64,000 nucleotides of DNA, taken from Isoetes taiwanensis. Taxonomy: Eukaryota > Streptophyta > Lycopodiopsida > Isoetales > Isoetaceae. The position numbers and the translations under genes are program-made. Every line of letters begins with the position of its first letter. The first letter of the stretch is position 1. Location of the stretch: NCBI GenBank assembly GCA_021234155.1, contig JAJEKV010000134.1, forward strand, positions 62,001 through 126,000. The letters run 5' to 3'. Shown here piece after piece: positions 20,789 through 33,900 of the stretch. The notes under the pieces were generated by a model that made no database searches, was not told the origin of the DNA, and saw only the letters and a program-made list of their open reading frames with translations.

Positions 20789-22202
20789 ATTTTAACGTCA
20801 CGCCACTAGGCATCATCCAACTGGACATGTGACCACACACCACACTACATTGCTCGGTTGGGCCCTGCCCCCAACCACCTTACATTGCGTCTGTTAGGAT
20901 TTGACCCCCAACAGTACCGAGTGCGATTCTGGGCGGTCTCGAACTCGAGACCACATTGCTAAGGAACTCTACAGGTATCTACATAACATAATGTGCAACA
21001 ATGGAGACGAATAAACAGGCTTAACATACAGGCCATTCAGGCCATTCAAGGCTCTTCTAAGTTAATCTTTGAATTCTATAAAGGAAGAGTACATAGTTCG
21101 CCTAATTGTTTTGCTGCCACAATGGAAGTATTTCGAGAAATAGAGGTGCATGCGACATGCAAAAATCTACTTCATTGTTCTACCTGCCAATTTGTAATTG
21201 AGATTCAACATGCTTTAAGTCTCATCCACCTTGAGCAGGTTCATGATGCAGATGGATTTGCCATGTGGGATATGCAGAAATAAGGAGAATGGAGCTTGGA
21301 GAAGCAAAGGTCTGGATTATCCAATTTGATCTTTCAAATTTGTATTTGAGCCAGAAGTCTTATAACGGGCTCTAGAGATTGTTCAAAATTTATTGTGACA
21401 AAGCGAACATCAGGCTATTACTGAAAGCAATATCTTATTTAAAACAAAATGGTATGTATTTCCTGTAGCACTCCCGTTATTTCTATTGTTGTAGATGCCA
21501 TTGCTACCGATTCTTTTACTAGACAATCATTTGAAGCTGATAAAAAGCATGACAGATTGTTGTGAGGTTTATGAATAACATAGTTTGTGAACCGTTGAGT
21601 AGAATGTTGCAAGCCATATGAACTTATAAAATCTTGGATCAAATGGCCATGAAATGGCATTTTTATTCCATGATGAAAAACATCACACATACATAATATG
21701 GCAGCTCTCGCTATTTGGTCCTCTCTTGCAATCTTACAAGATATGCTTGCTCTTATTTACTTCTCTTCACAAACAGAATAGCGAGAAGATTACAGTGAAG
21801 AGGGCAACGTGATTCTAACTATTATTATGGCAACCAACTAAAATAGAAGAACAGATGAAAAGCTTTAGACCAATGTTTGTTTGCCAACTCTTTCTTTGCT
21901 TCTACTTTTCCATGGTTGATTAAGAGCAGAAAGTCTACCTATAAGAAGTGCCTACAAGATCTACATGTTGTATAATTTCTTGAAGATATAATGGCTGAAG
22001 CATTCTGCAGCCGGAAGCTTTTGTGCATCAAACTTTTATACTGCTCCAAAATTTGAGAATGAAGGTAAGGACAGAAATATTTGTTTGAATTCAAATTTTT
22101 AGTCATCTATATCTTCTTACATTGTTGTAATCTATGTCATTGCATCATTTTAATTCGAAATTAAGCATTACATGGGATGTGGGCATGAATCCGGAAATAC
22201 AC
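20789..22202. other. No gene seen
   Basis: AT-rich sequence. The frame at 20993-21283 and others have no recognisable domain or convincing splice context. Confidence 0.55.
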
Positions 22203-22256
22203 ATGGGATGGGATGGGATGGGATGGGATGGGATGGGATGGGATGGGATGGGATGA
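22203..22256. repeat. (GGGAT)n microsatellite
   Basis: About ten GGGAT units in direct succession. Confidence 0.97.
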
Positions 22257-23879
22257 AAACACAATTGTTTGCTGTCTATGTGTGCAGGAATCCATTGTCA
22301 CACAGATCTGGATCATTCAGATAAACAGTCCTCTGTAATTTATGCAACAATATAATTTTCTTATTGTGTGTTGACAACAGACACGCATAGACACCTCATG
22401 CATCATTCTATGTCTCCTGTTTACACATAGAAAAGGTTCTCTGGCTTAAATTTAACAATGTTTTTCAAAAACGTGTTCTAGAAAAACATGTTCCAAATTC
22501 ATTTATGATTTACACAGCGGAGGTTATTGGTCATGAGCTGGTAAGTTCTACTTTGTCAGGGCAGTTTCTTAGGTTTCAGACATCAAGGAGCTTGGAAGCC
22601 ATTCTTTCCATTTTTGCTTGCATCTAGCTAGAACGACAATCTTTATGATTGTGGGATGTAGATGGCATGTAGGAGATGGAATTTGCAAGTGGAAGGAAGC
22701 CAGAAAGCTTAGCGAGAAAGCTCTGTTATAGCTAGAAGGTCAGAATTTGGACCTTAGCAATGGATTTTAGCAAATATCCAGCAGAGAGCATAACTCTAAT
22801 AATAGAAACTTAAATAGAAAATCGGACAATTCCTGAAATATAATTTGCCAGAATAACCTCCAACAGCTTTGCCTGATGATATACCATTATAAATAGGTAC
22901 AAAACTTGAGATACAGAATCAATCCTCTTCTTGGATAGTGTCCAAAGCAGGAAAAGGAATACCAAGATCAGAGTAGTTGAGATGCAGCTATGGAGGCCTC
23001 TTGGATGCAGCTACGGAGGCCTCCTGGATCTTATTAATTGCCGAATGTTATTCCAAAAAGAATTCCTTAGGAATAGAGATCTAAATAATTCTAAAAATGG
23101 TGTGAATCTTGGCATCAATTCTTGTTTACCTATATTTCTCATTCATGATTGCTCTTCAATGTGAATTGTGAATTTGAACAAACAAACAAAAAATTGCAAA
23201 TGAAGCATAAAGTATGTCATGTTGCGAAGTGAGCTATAAATTGCAAAAGCACTTCACGTTGGTAGCCCCTTAGCTTTACATGCTTTTGCATTTAGCATTT
23301 CTTACCAATGGCAGGCTAAGCATCTCTAAGCATAAAGTTAATTTTGAATTAGCAACACATCAGCTGAATAGTGTTTGCTTTGATATATTAACACTAAATC
23401 TTGCCTATAGTGTGGTATATTTTGTTATATTTTCCTTTCATGTACACTTTGGCACCTCATCTTTGAATGTTGTTTTTAGGACAATTAGTGTGGTGGACCA
23501 AAATGTTATCGCGTTGAATGATATGCATCATGTTCAAAAATTTTAGAAGGTAAACAAGTGTTCAATATTTAAACCAGAAACTAAAAAACTTCTCAATTGG
23601 CATGATGATCTCTAATATGAAAGCAATCTAATATGGAAGCAATTCTATCTTCTAAAATTATATAAATTTTATGCAAGCATCATAAAGAAATAAATGTCTT
23701 TAGGGCATTGAATTGACTCGCAAAGATATGGAGTTGTAACAATTGTCTTATAGCCCAGCAATGCAGGGCACTTTTTTTATTATGTATAATGGCGTGTCTC
23801 CAAATTTGCCCATGAATTTCTCATTTTAAAACGAAGAAGCTTTGAAGTTTATAATAGTAATCCAAGTGATCTCTCTCCA
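22257..23879. other. No gene seen
   Basis: Includes a 24-bp near-exact tandem repeat near 22985-23030 (GGATGCAGCTA.GGAGGCCTC). No domain-bearing frame was recognised. Confidence 0.55.
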
Positions 23880-25803
23880 CACTGTCCGGCCAATTACCGG
23901 ATGATCATGGTCGGGCTTCAAGATTTTTGCCAAACCTGTTATCGGGCATTCTCGGCAGCAGCTTGACCTACCGGGCAGAGGCAAAGAGATGTGCGAGCCC
24001 TCACACAGGCAGGCTTTAGACCCCGCCACTCAACGATTGACCATATCTTTACACTGCGGGCACTGATTGAAGACAGCCGGAATCATCGGCAGGACTTGTA
24101 TTGCTGCTTTGTGGACTTCGCGAAGGCTTTTGATACGGTTCCGGGGAAAAGGCGTGGCTAGACTGCAAGGCCAACCGGGCTCCCCGCTGTCGTGCGTAAT
24201 GGCATATCTGCATTGTATGAGAGTTGTTTTGGCGAGGATGCGGCCGACGGGCCAAGCATTCACCAGTAGTATCGGGGTCCGGCAGGGTTGCCCCCTCTCG
24301 CCAACACTTTTTGGCCTCTACATTGATCGGTTAGAGCCCCGCTTACTCGAGCATGGGGGATGGCATACGACTTTTGCACCGTGTCATCCGCCCGGCTCAT
24401 CTATCTGCGGGACGATGTTGGCCTGCCGCCCACACCCTTGCTATGCGATCTCACCGGATGCCCTAGACACATTTTGTCGCTCTGAGACATGCTTGGCGTC
24501 AATCGCCAAGACCGTGGTGGTTCTCATATCCTCTTCACGTCACCCCATGCCTCCTGCACTCACATATCGGGGGCGACTGTGGACGTCACACCCACCTACA
24601 AGTACCTAGGGGTGGAGTTCCCCTCCTCACTTTCTTTGGGAGGCGTCTATCTATCCGCTATGGTGACAGCCCAGTGAAAGCGCTTTATGCCATGCGAGAA
24701 CAACGTCACCTGCGTGAGCTCTATGATTGGGGCCATCGGTCACATTTGTTAGGAACCGGTCGAGCCCCCGTCCTTAAATGCGGGGTCAAGGTTTGGGGCC
24801 CGGTCGTCTCCTTGGCGACTGGAATGACTTGGAGCAGTGCGAAGGCATTTTTGGCACGGGCACTTGGGGTGAAACCCAGTCCCCTATCGGTCGCTAAAAT
24901 GGATTCTTGCCGCCAATGGCGGCCCTTGATAGACACATCGCCTATTTTCGTAAAGTGGTTACTATGGGTGATGCTAGGCTCCCCGACCGCTTACTTGCGG
25001 GCCATGGGTCCTTGGCCGGCTTAGGGCCTGTTGGAGGGTAAGAGAGATCGGTGGTTCGCCCGGATGGAACGTCGGCGAGGAGCACGAATCGCATGTGGGC
25101 ACGGTGCCGATCGTGACATCCTAGCGGGGAGTACCTAGACGCTTGTTTCCTTGGCAAGCTCTGGGACCCCGACGCTCTAGAACAGGTCAAAATGGCCCAT
25201 TACAAGGAGCACATCAACCCCGTGTTAGCCCGGGGCCCACAACTCTACCGCGTTCCCTACCGCACGAAAAAGTGCGGACTCATTGCCTCCATTCGCGAGG
25301 TGTCCACCATCTTCATCGAGATGGGGTGGATTGGAGACCCCCGCCAGGGGGCGTGCTCTGTCAGAAGGCGTCAAGCGGGTGCCATTGAGGATGAGTCTCA
25401 CACTTTCGAGTTGCCCGCCGTTTAATCCGATCCGGGCAGCATGCGGCTCCTTATAATACTGGACTTGCCCTTGCATTTTTGATGAACACACCGTCAAGAC
25501 GTGCCTCCCGGGGTCGCATATTCGGGGAGGTAATGGACTCCGCGAGGTCACCTTTGCCCCCGCCTGGCTGCCCGCTAATTAGGCACTACGGGTGTGGTGC
25601 ATGACTGTATATATTTGGGTGTTTTCAGATTTTATATGTTAGATAGGTTTGTCGGCCAGTGATTGTCGCCACGGTTTTTCCTCGAAACCCCGGGCGGGGT
25701 TTTAACCCGGGCAGTAATCCGCTTGCTGCGTTTTTGTATTGGGTCCCATAGACCGATTGGTCTCCGTGGACGATAAAAGTACCTTCCTTCCTTCCTTCCT
25801 TCT
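23880..25803 (+). mobile_element. LINE with decayed reverse transcriptase
   Basis: Recognisable RT pieces in several frames are GFRPRHSTIDHIFTLRALIE, FVDFAKAFDTVP (first catalytic Asp) and GVRQGCPLSPTLFGLYIDRL. A corrupted DDVGL stands where YADD is expected, followed by KYLGVEF. The C-terminal part (YLDACFLGKLWDPDALEQVK, HYKEHINPVLARGPQLY, DESHTF) and the 3' UTR (CCGATTGGTCTCC, GGACGATAAAAG, (CTTC)n) match the LINE at 15.6-16.4 kb. Many frameshifts and stops make it dead. Its GC content is clearly above that of its surroundings. Its 3' end abuts a CACTA transposase. Confidence 0.88.
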
Positions 25804-28760
25804 GATCATTTACATACCCCCCACTTATACCTAGCAACGCTGGGCACCATACTAGTCGTTCCAAGAAAAACATCCAATGACCAGGAGCTGGTCCAACCAA
25901 ATGGATTTCTTCAGGAATATGTACAAGAAGATGGAGCTAGAGATCAAACAAGCTAGTAGGAAAGTTTCGCTCCAATATGCATAGCAATTCTGCGACTTCA
26001 ACCTCCATCATTGATATTTCAGAGGCGTTGATTTCTTTTAAGGGTACCCATCTTTATACAAAAGTAAACGATTAAAATCATATATTACGACAAAAAATGA
26101 AGATAACTTTTGAAGGTACCCAATTACAATGATACCTTGCAAATTTGCCCAATCGATATATGACGTCACGAATTCTTGGTGTCAAGCAATTATCTATGGC
26201 ACATGGTAGAAGATGCTGTATTAAAAGAAGAAGGCATATGTCAGTGAACATGATGATTTTAAAAGAAGATCAAGAACTTATGCCAATCATGTGATTTCAA
26301 GCCAGTAAGTTCACCATCCTTTGTAAACGCCTGACGTAGAGAGGCACTATAGCCTGTTGGTGTTCTCATTTTAGATATCACTTGTTTGACTTGTTTAATC
26401 TCTTGCTTGTTGAGAACCCAAGGTGCATCCTTGCACTTTTCGTTATCCAATGGCCACAACTGTGGCATGAGTTTTAACTCTTTTAAGTCATTTCTACTAT
26501 CGCGCTCACCTATTAAGTGTCTCCAAATTGAATGTGCAACATTTTTGAAGATGTGCATGGGGTCTAGCAAGTGTGCAATTTTCAACTGTGACCAGTATTC
26601 AAGACGATAAAATATAGATAGTCTTTTCATGCCAGGAGATGGAGTGATTAAACCATCACCAGTTTTGGGACTTACAAGCATCAGTCGATGTACATAGCCA
26701 ATCCTCAGGAGTTCTTCTTTTCGGTTTCTCAATAGTCACATTCCCACGCATACTATGTGTTGGTGGCAAGAATTTCTTATGGCCCTGATATATTTGCTTA
26801 TTTAAATGCTTTGAATGACAAGATGATAAGTTAGATCCACATGAGGGGCATCCATGGTATCCACTAGAAATGAAGAAACTATGTATTATCATGTATTTGT
26901 ATGCTTTAGAATGGTATATTATTGTATATTAGTTTGTTTTAGAAGTGTAGACGCACCTGAAGCAACATTAAATCCTGCATAGTCATGGATAGTGAAACAA
27001 CATATAGCATAAAAAGTAAAGACATGAGGTGACCTTGCCACATCATACATATTAATCCCCTTCTAAAATACTTGCAACTCTTCTATAAGTGGCTCTAGGT
27101 ACACATCCATATTCCTTACTTGATATTTACCTATATTATAACACAGAAATTAAGAACATAAAAAAAAAAAACAAATGAAATATATATAAGCGTCAGCATA
27201 AGGTGCCCTGTTTTTGTTGCTAGCCAAGGAGGGATATTATAATTCACCACCACAATAGGCCATACACTGTGACTAGAGGACCTTTGGCCAAATGGACGAA
27301 CACCATCTAACCCAATGGCAAGGCGTAGGTTTCTTGGCTCTTCTTTAAAAACTGGCCACTTATCCTCAATGTGTTTCATTGCTTCACCATGCACTGTGAG
27401 CCTTAAAATGCCATCCGTACTAAGATGCTTTGAGTGAAATTCCATAAGCGCAGTAAGTGATGGACAACAAAACATCTTATGTAACCTTGGTATTAAGGGC
27501 ATATGACGCAAAACTTTCCTTGGAACTCTTGCTGTTCTCATCTTGGTATCATACCTCGGCTCATTACACTTTGGACAAATGTTCAACTTTTCATATTCAT
27601 TGCGAAAAGGATACATCGTTTGGACACGCATGTATGGAATTATATTCCAAACCTAGTTCATGCAAGCATGCCATTGCTTCTCTTCTATTCTTTGGAAGGC
27701 AATGGCCTTTGGGTAATATGTCTCCCAATAAGCTGCAAACCAACATGTATCAATAAACAACACATTCAAATACTAGTTGAAATCAAATTTTACTCCTTAC
27801 CTAAATAATTGGGAAAGACTATTGTTGCTCCATCCACACTTATGTTGGAGATTTATTATCAATAAACAAGTCGCTAAATGCGAGATTTTAGCATTTGGAT
27901 ACAATGGCTTGCATGCCTTTGTATTCAATGACGTTGCCATCTCTAACATTTCTTCATTGTTTACTATTGAATTGGCTTGTCCAGCAGAGAGCAGGGCCTC
28001 ATTTATTGGAAAGTACTAGTGAATAACGTCTGCTAAACCAGGTTCTGGAGCAAAATCTCCATGTGACAAGGTATCAAATGCATACACATTAGTCAAGCAC
28101 AACCGAATACATAAAATTTTCAATGTATATATCATTTTCTAACAAACAATTATAGATATAGATTGCAATTACCTCCACCTTCAACATTCACTCGATCTGG
28201 ATTCATGCTCGGAGTGGGTGCATCCGTACACCATCCATACGATAATCTATATTGCTCTTGGATGTCAAAAGTTAATTGTCTACTTCCAGCACAATCTTTG
28301 CACCAACAAAGTGCCTTTTGGTAAAAAGAAATTATCGTCTGGATCACTTTCATAAGAGGATGATGAAGATGAGCTGCGTGTGTACTATCAGGATTGAACA
28401 TACGCGTTTGAATTTAATATGAATCTACTTGACTCTAGACAAATAATATCCTTCTATATTAATGAGCATCAAATTGTAAACTAGGAAACCCTTGACGAGC
28501 ATCAAATTATAAATCAAAGAAATACCATTGTCTTAAGATTATTCCTAGACCATTATAATCCAAGAAAAATTAATAATAGCCTTAATATTATTCTAGACCA
28601 TAATGCAATCCAAAGAAAACCAAGGAAAAAAAGTACCTTTTTTCCAGAAGTCGGCGTCTTCATGCACGTCGTTCAGCTGTTGGTGATGACATGGATGAAT
28701 CTTCAGAATGCCTAGGATTAGGGTTTTCATCATCTGAAGATGAACTCGATGAAGCCATGG
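25804..28760 (-). pseudogene. CACTA (En/Spm) TNP2-type transposase, 3'-truncated
   Basis: Minus-strand exons show the Transposase_21/TNP2 signature in order: a Ser-rich start (MASSSSSSDDENPNPRHSED, 28760); CPKCNEPRYD, PRKVLRHMPLIPRL, RNLRLAIGLDGVRPFG and YNIPPWLATK (27631-27190); HGCPSCGSNL and YQGHKKFLPPTHSMRG (26880-26740); LLDPMHIFKNVAHSIWRHLI and LTGLKSHDWHKF (26732-26259); LPCAIDNCL and IRDVIYRLGKFA (~26215-26110); ERNFPTSLFDL*LHLLVHI (~26000-25920); and VGPAPGHWMFFLER (~25900). The frame carries a TAG in FDL*LH and the gene ends at the LINE junction. TNP2 cuts and pastes CACTA elements in the nucleus. No CACTA terminal repeat was found. Several introns are inferred. Confidence 0.88.
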
Positions 28761-28880
28761 CCGTTGTAGATTATGAATGAAATTGGGGGATTTTATTTAG
28801 AACAATTTGGAATCGGCAGTGAATGCAAAATGCCATTGTAGAAGGATTAAGCAGTCTAATTTGCAAATCTGAGGTTTAAT

Positions 28881-29219
28881 TTGGAAGCAGCATGGAATTC
28901 AAATAGTCGATTGCAGAAAGACGTTGCAAAATTTGAGGCTAAATCTATGGCCTTAGAAATGTTCCAGATTGGTTCCATTTCAGCACTATTTCAACGTCAC
29001 TCAGCAAATTCTGTGCAGCTTCCTCTGGACAGTTGGGCGCAGGTTCTGGAAATATTGGAGCACTTGATGAAGGAATATATCGGTCACAATAGCTCCCCTT
29101 TACCACAAGACAGATCTGCATACACCTTGCGCTCGGATGCCGTGATACAGACTGAGGCAGCCATAGAGGTACAGCCAGACATAGAGGCAGAAGTGATTAT
29201 AATGCATGAAAAAATCTGA
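28881..29219 (+). CDS. Unidentified 112-aa frame
   Basis: An open frame starting MEAAWNSNSRLQKDVAKFEA, with no family recognised and no membrane segment. Its end overlaps the start of the retroelement repeat at about 29188, so its last codons are shared with transposon sequence. It lies head-to-head with the CACTA start and could equally be CACTA 5' end sequence read in reverse. Low confidence that it is a gene. Confidence 0.2.
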   Translation: MEAAWNSNSRLQKDVAKFEAKSMALEMFQIGSISALFQRHSANSVQLPLDSWAQVLEILEHLMKEYIGHNSSPLPQDRSAYTLRSDAVIQTEAAIEVQPDIEAEVIIMHEKI

Positions 29220-30075
29220 AATATGTTGGAAATGCTTATATAAAATGTTGAGTTGGAACTGAGGAAGTTAAAATGTTAAATAATTTATGATATGCTATGA
29301 AACTGACTATACTATGTTGATCAAGGCTAAAATCATATTTTTGAGATCATAATGATCAACTAGATTTGGGACTAAGAAATTAGTTCTCGTCTAATGGTTA
29401 TACTGAGATCAAATGGGAAGTTTATAATGCTAAAAACGTTAATATTCCAGTTTCCTTTCTTGTTAAATGTCCACCTCAGGGCAAAAGGATACAATTGGTG
29501 ATCAGCGATAAGCTGAGAGACCCAATGTACCTTTTGGCCCTTGCACATTTACCATTATCATGCTAATTGTGTATTGATTGGCTGCAGGTACGGGTTCTCT
29601 CCTCTAATTGTCTCCATTTTGCTGTTAGAGTTGGCGTTAACGTGGAATTGGAATAGCTGGATCCGTAAGAGATGAAACAAGCTGCATTTTGACAGTGACA
29701 CAAATAAGATATGTAGACAAATATGTTTTATACAAGATGGCAAGTATACTCTCGTCTTTTATACTCTATATTTTGTATTGATTACTACTTGAAAATTAAA
29801 TGGAAAACTTTATACATTCTTAAGATTGCTATCTGATTTGTTACATCTTGAAATTGACTAGATTGAGAAATTATTGTGAAATATTCTTTATACATCTATT
29901 TTGCTATATATGATCATAATTCCAACCAAATAAAGGTTACCTTGTGCTGTGGCTTGGGTTTTACCCTTGATGGATATGTGGGAAACGTTTACATCTTGAA
30001 CGGAACTATATTTTTGTATTTATATGCATATATAGTGTAAGTCTAGATGTAAATATGTGAATAAGAAGAAAATGT
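29188..30075 (+). mobile_element. Array unit U0: direct-repeat fragment (3' part) of element E1
   Basis: 29188-30075 matches 34632-35505 almost throughout, beginning GAAGTGATTATAATGCATGA and ending ATGTAAATATGTGAA. It carries a divergent copy of module B (about 29936-30070: GGCTTGGGTTTTACCC then ATGGATATGTGGG). The 5' part of the repeat is missing. Here the tract after the unit is only AATAAGAAGAAA. E1 is the oldest-looking of the three paired elements. Confidence 0.75.
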
Positions 30076-30837
30076 GACTTCCATTAGTTAGAGTCTTCTA
30101 ACTAACACAGCTCCACTTTATTTGGTTGATTCTCAGGTTCATCTTTCTAACTTCACATAGATGGGGTGATGGATTTGAGAATGATTTCAATATCTATGAT
30201 ATTGAAGTTCATATGAGATCTTTTATTTGGGACTAACAATATTCTATCTCTCATTTCTGATGTACAGAAATAGATTATGTGGATACTGCATCTCTTCGAT
30301 GCAGGTTATGTGGTGATTGGAGAACCCCATAATTATGATGTTCAGGCTTGATGGATGTTTCGGAACGGCCACAAATATATTGTAAGCTTTTATACATCTA
30401 TTGCTTCAATAATTGCCTTTGGTCCATTATGCCAAGGCATGTACTTAAGGACTATTGTGCCTTTAGTACATTTAAACTTTAAATGCTGCCTATGGTCTAT
30501 TATGCCAAGGCTTAGAGATTCTGGGTCTATTGAACAGAATACTCTATGTTTCAAGACACTCTATATTCTTTAATTGCCCTTGGCCCACTGTGCTAAGGCA
30601 TGTACTTAGGGCCTATTGTGCCTGTAGTACAACCCAAATTTAAATACAGCCTATGGTCCATTGCACCAAGGCTTAGGGATTCTGGGCCTAATGAACAGAA
30701 TACTCTATGTTTTAAGATTCTAGACAAAGTAAGTTACTTTCTTCTGGTGTAAGGAAGTAGGACCCCTCTTTTTATAGGGAGGGTCCTACTTTCCTTATAA
30801 AAAGAGGTGTCCTACATCCCGAGGGAGGGATTGTGGG
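30076..30837 (+). mobile_element. Internal remnant of element E1
   Basis: It starts GTGACTTCCATTAG, comparable to the internal start GTGACATCTATTTGCTGG of the complete element, and ends with the conserved 3' hairpins (30757-30789 and about 30810-30836) ahead of (GAA)n. Neither ORF survives. Two copies of a CTATTGTGCC/GTCCATT.TGCCAAGGC block lie at 30420-30690. Confidence 0.65.
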
Positions 30838-30910
30838 AGAAGAAGAAGAAGAAGAAGAAGAAGAAGAAGAAGAAGAAGAAGAAGAAGAAGAAGAAGAAGA
30901 AGAAGAAGAG
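30838..30910 (+). repeat. (GAA)n tract, E1 internal/repeat junction
   Basis: About 24 GAA units on the plus strand, directly after the conserved GGGAGGGATTGTGG. Confidence 0.97.
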
Positions 30911-33900
30911 AATATTCTTTTTTTGATTCTTCAAATAATTGAGATGACAAAAGAAAATCCAGATGTTGTTATGCAAGAGGATTGAGCCTATAAGGCCACA
31001 TGAGGCAAAACAATTTTACATGGGACATATGGCATCTATAATATATGGAAGAAATATACAAGAATACAAACAATGTAAGCAGGACGATTATCCCTAGTTG
31101 GATCATATGATAATTTGACTTGAAAGGTCAGAATGATGAAACCATTAGAAATCTAAGTGGTTCTCAGCTACCCTTATTGATAGTGTGAGATTAAATTAAG
31201 GGAGCTACCCTTATTGATAGTGTGAGATTAAATTAAGGGATGGACCAATGTTGCATAGTTATTGTGCCATGGGGCAAGACAAGTTAATGCATAAATATCT
31301 TGCTCTTACATATGAATTATGGAAATAATAGTGTAGGGCCAAATGTAGCCTTTGGATATTTGGCCACAAAAATGCAAATTTGGCTCAAAATGTAATTGCT
31401 TTAGGGCATATTATAATTTTAGCTTACGGCATGTATAGAGCCTTGGCTGCCATAATATTAGGCTTTTCCTTTATAATGCCTATGCATAGGAAATGACAAG
31501 ATTTTTTTAGTGCTATGAAATATATAGAGATATTATGGTACCAATATGTGTGGCCATACATGGACACACATTAAAGCATGGTTTCTACATTGTTCCATTG
31601 AAAAACAAAAGAGGAAAAAAGGTACACGATGAAACCTTGAAGGTTTTAATTGAAATCATTCATATAAAACAACAAAGGTTTGCCAAAAATGGCATACGAA
31701 TAGGTTTTGACAAACTACTTTATTGGAGAATAGATGTTACTCTTGGTTTCCAAAATTGGCATAGGAATAGGCCAGTTTGGAGAAATTCCTTTGGAGGTTT
31801 CCTTTTATGGTATAAGACTTCTGAAGAAGCCATCAAATAAAACCTTTCCATAGTAGTTTCACTTTGGAAAAACCCATTTGGTTTCTCTTGGTAGCAATAA
31901 ATCCGCCAAAATATTCCGCGAGGCTAGTCCAAAAAAGAAAGACATCGATTCCCGGGTCTCCATCCCATCCACCGGGGTGGACCGATTGGCATTCCATAGC
32001 CACAAAGATGCTTTTAGATTTTCATGTTTTGAAAAAAAAAGGGTCTTTGAATTTATTTTTTATTGTTTTGCCTCTTTTGTCTTCAAATTAAGGCGGAAGA
32101 GCTTCATGTTCGGCATGGATCAAGAACCTTTGAAGGCTATGGTGCTAAGTCAAGCTCTAGTGATTCTTATGTATCGACTCGGATGAAAATCGGTGGTGAC
32201 TTTGCTTTTGTGGAGATTGCTCGGATCTTGAGTTTGAAGATCCGGAAGATGAAGGTTGTGATAGCGATGTAAATGTTGATAGGATCAAGGACATGTTTCC
32301 TCCTCCCCTCTTATCACTTGTAGCTCAAAGGCTATGTCTTTCTGATATTCGCATATAATCGATGATTCAACGTGTTGTAAATTCTTGTTCCTCCTTCTAT
32401 TGAAGATGTGCTTGCCACAGATCAAATTTCCCTCCGGATATGCTTCACCCTCACTAAGGTCTCGAGACACAAGTAATAACAAGGTGGGTGTCCTTTTCAA
32501 AAAAGCGCAAATGGATACACATCTTTGGTTTCCTCACACGATATGACCTTTGGAAGATGGCTATATGTTCCACCGGGCTATATATTTGGCGCAGATTTTT
32601 GCTCAAACCCATGGCCGTAAATCCAGAGGCCTCTGTGTAGCTTTAAATAACCCGAAGGTGATTTGGCCAATATTTTTGCTCAAACCCAATTAAATTTGTG
32701 TGGCTTTGAATCAAGATTGATTGAAATGATTTTTCTCAAAGCAGTTGCAAATCAACATGCGTGTGCTTTTAAATATGAAGATTTGGACGAGCCTTTTTGC
32801 TCAAAGCCCCGGAGCTTGCATGGCTATGGATCGAACATAATTTTTCTATTTTAAAAATAAAGGCAGCAGATACATCGAGCATGCAGCGATGGCAACGCCA
32901 TCATCAATCCGCCATACCTGTTTTAAAATTTTTCAAAAAGCAATTCCGATGTAAATAATTTTCCATCTATGAAACGTCACGGATCTTGGGATCCCATCCT
33001 CGATTTCTTTTTGAGCTCCAATTTTGCCGCCAGAAGAATGGTGCAACGAAATTCATGCCTTAAATGGCCTTAAATTTCTTGCCTTAAATGGCAATTTAAA
33101 GTCTGTAACACCATTTAAAGTCCTGTAAGACCCTTTTCCCGGCAATTAATGGATCCGAAGGAAACCTAGAGCAGTATCTTTTACTGGAAACCTAGACTAG
33201 TTTCCTTTAACCACTCTAGGCTTCCACAACACGAACCCAATCTAGGTTTCCGTTCTCGATTTTCTAACCCAGATCGGGCGCAGATAATGTCATCGTTTCT
33301 ACATTGTTCTATTGAAAAAACAAAAGAGGAAAAAGGTACACGATATATGTTGGAAGCTTCGCTTGAAATCATTCATATATAACAACAAAGAAGTGCCAAA
33401 AATGGCATACGAATAGGCTTTTGGAGATATTTTTATTGGAGAATAGATGTTAGACTTGGGTGCCAAAAATGGCATAGGAATAGGCTTATTGGAGATATTT
33501 TTATTGGAGAATAGATTTTATGGTATAAGACTTCTGTGAAGAAGCCACCAAATAAACGCCCTTTCCATAGTAGTTGCCCTAAATACAGATTTGGTCAATC
33601 TGGCAAAGGCCTTGAATAAGCGACTATTTTTGTAGGGCTGGTCCAAAAATAGGGTAGTTCTGGATTTATGCAGTGCAGTATCCGACGCATTAGGAGGAGC
33701 TTGGCCCATAGCCACAAAGATGCTTTTAGATTTTCATGTTTTGAAAAAACGAAATTGAAGAGGTGGTCGTTATGCTAGATGGAATATTTGCTTTGACGTT
33801 CTTGACTATGGCTGATATCTAAGGCACAAAAGTTGATTTCGAAAATGGTCAAGAAAATCTAAAGCTTTGTGTTCGAGCTTCAAACTTGCTCAGGAGCTCA

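Noticed and set aside
24067-25425. Separate protein-coding genes in the GC-rich frames
   Set aside because: They are frame-broken pieces of one LINE.
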